From: Atrina japonica
Taxonomy: Eukaryota > Mollusca > Bivalvia > Pterioida > Pinnidae
Length of the DNA: 64,000 nt
Direction: 5' to 3'
NCBI GenBank assembly: GCA_030159075.1
Contig: BROG01000374.1
Span: 372,001-436,000, forward strand
The translations under genes and the position numbers were made by a program. The notes under the pieces are model-generated. The model worked only from the letters and a program-made list of their open reading frames with translations, did no database searches and had not been told where the DNA came from. Position 1 is the stretch's first letter. The number at the start of each line of letters is the position of its first letter. Below are positions 63,717-64,000 of this stretch, one piece after another.

Positions 63717-64000
63717 CTGCAATGAAATGAACATGGGTAAGACAACATGCTGTATCAAATATAGAATACGAGAATTACATCTCTTTAAAAAAAGCGATTG
63801 TCGTGTGAATGGAAAAAGTTTTCTTCTTCACTTAAACTTATGTTTTTAGTATTCCTTGATGTCTTGTATATAGCAACATCGAAATGAAATATCATAATCA
63901 TTTTAAAAACTCTGCAATTCATCATTTTTCTGCACATTTAAAAAATAACATTCTAGTCTAATCCACAAGACACCAAACTTTAATTTTTGGACAAAGGACC

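Overview
The window is AT-rich animal DNA dominated by one large, intron-rich gene on the minus strand. It encodes the fly-to-human conserved Rho guanine-nucleotide exchange factor FARP1 (FERM, ARHGEF and pleckstrin domain protein). The exon pattern, the tRNA-derived SINEs, the small TIR elements and the many intronic minisatellites suggest a mollusc, probably a bivalve; this attribution is inference, since no species marker is present.

Gene layout, read right to left (minus strand). The gene enters at the right edge with its FERM N- and M-lobes outside the window. 63,716-61,387 holds the FERM C-lobe and the FERM-adjacent (FA) segment in three exons. 56,437-53,667 is a single 2.77 kb exon encoding about 923 residues of disordered linker. 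An intron of 26.8 kb follows (53,666-26,877). Two proline/acidic linker exons (26,876-26,663 and 24,611-24,347) lead to the DH domain (23,642-18,061), the first PH domain (17,252-13,300), a PH-PH linker (12,660-12,512) and the second PH domain (12,126-7,848, stop TAG at 7,848-7,850). I resolved 21 exons; every junction has GT/AG borders and matching phase, and the sum is 5,187 nt (1,728 residues plus stop). No start codon or promoter lies inside the window.

The most interesting features concern splicing. (1) The donor that joins the large linker exon to the GEF half (CGG|GTAAGG, at 53,666) lies inside an open frame that continues for 165 more protein-like codons to a TGA at 53,170. The gene therefore seems able to make a second product of FERM C-lobe + FA + linker with no DH or PH domain. 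(2) Two minisatellites start exactly at a 5' splice site and repeat that splice site in every unit. At 13,198-13,299 the period is 24 bp and the frame stays open, so each alternative donor would add 8 residues; at 60,852-61,386 the decoys lie behind an immediate stop codon. (3) A 36-nt candidate microexon (46,152-46,187) has a phase that would let it replace the whole large-linker cassette.

The rest is intronic and 3'-flanking sequence: at least ten tandem arrays, three copies of a ~230 bp TIR element, two TTAA-flanked mini-elements, mariner-like mini-elements and SINE copies. I saw no second protein-coding gene, no recognisable complete tRNA or rRNA gene, and no CRISPR or prokaryotic feature.
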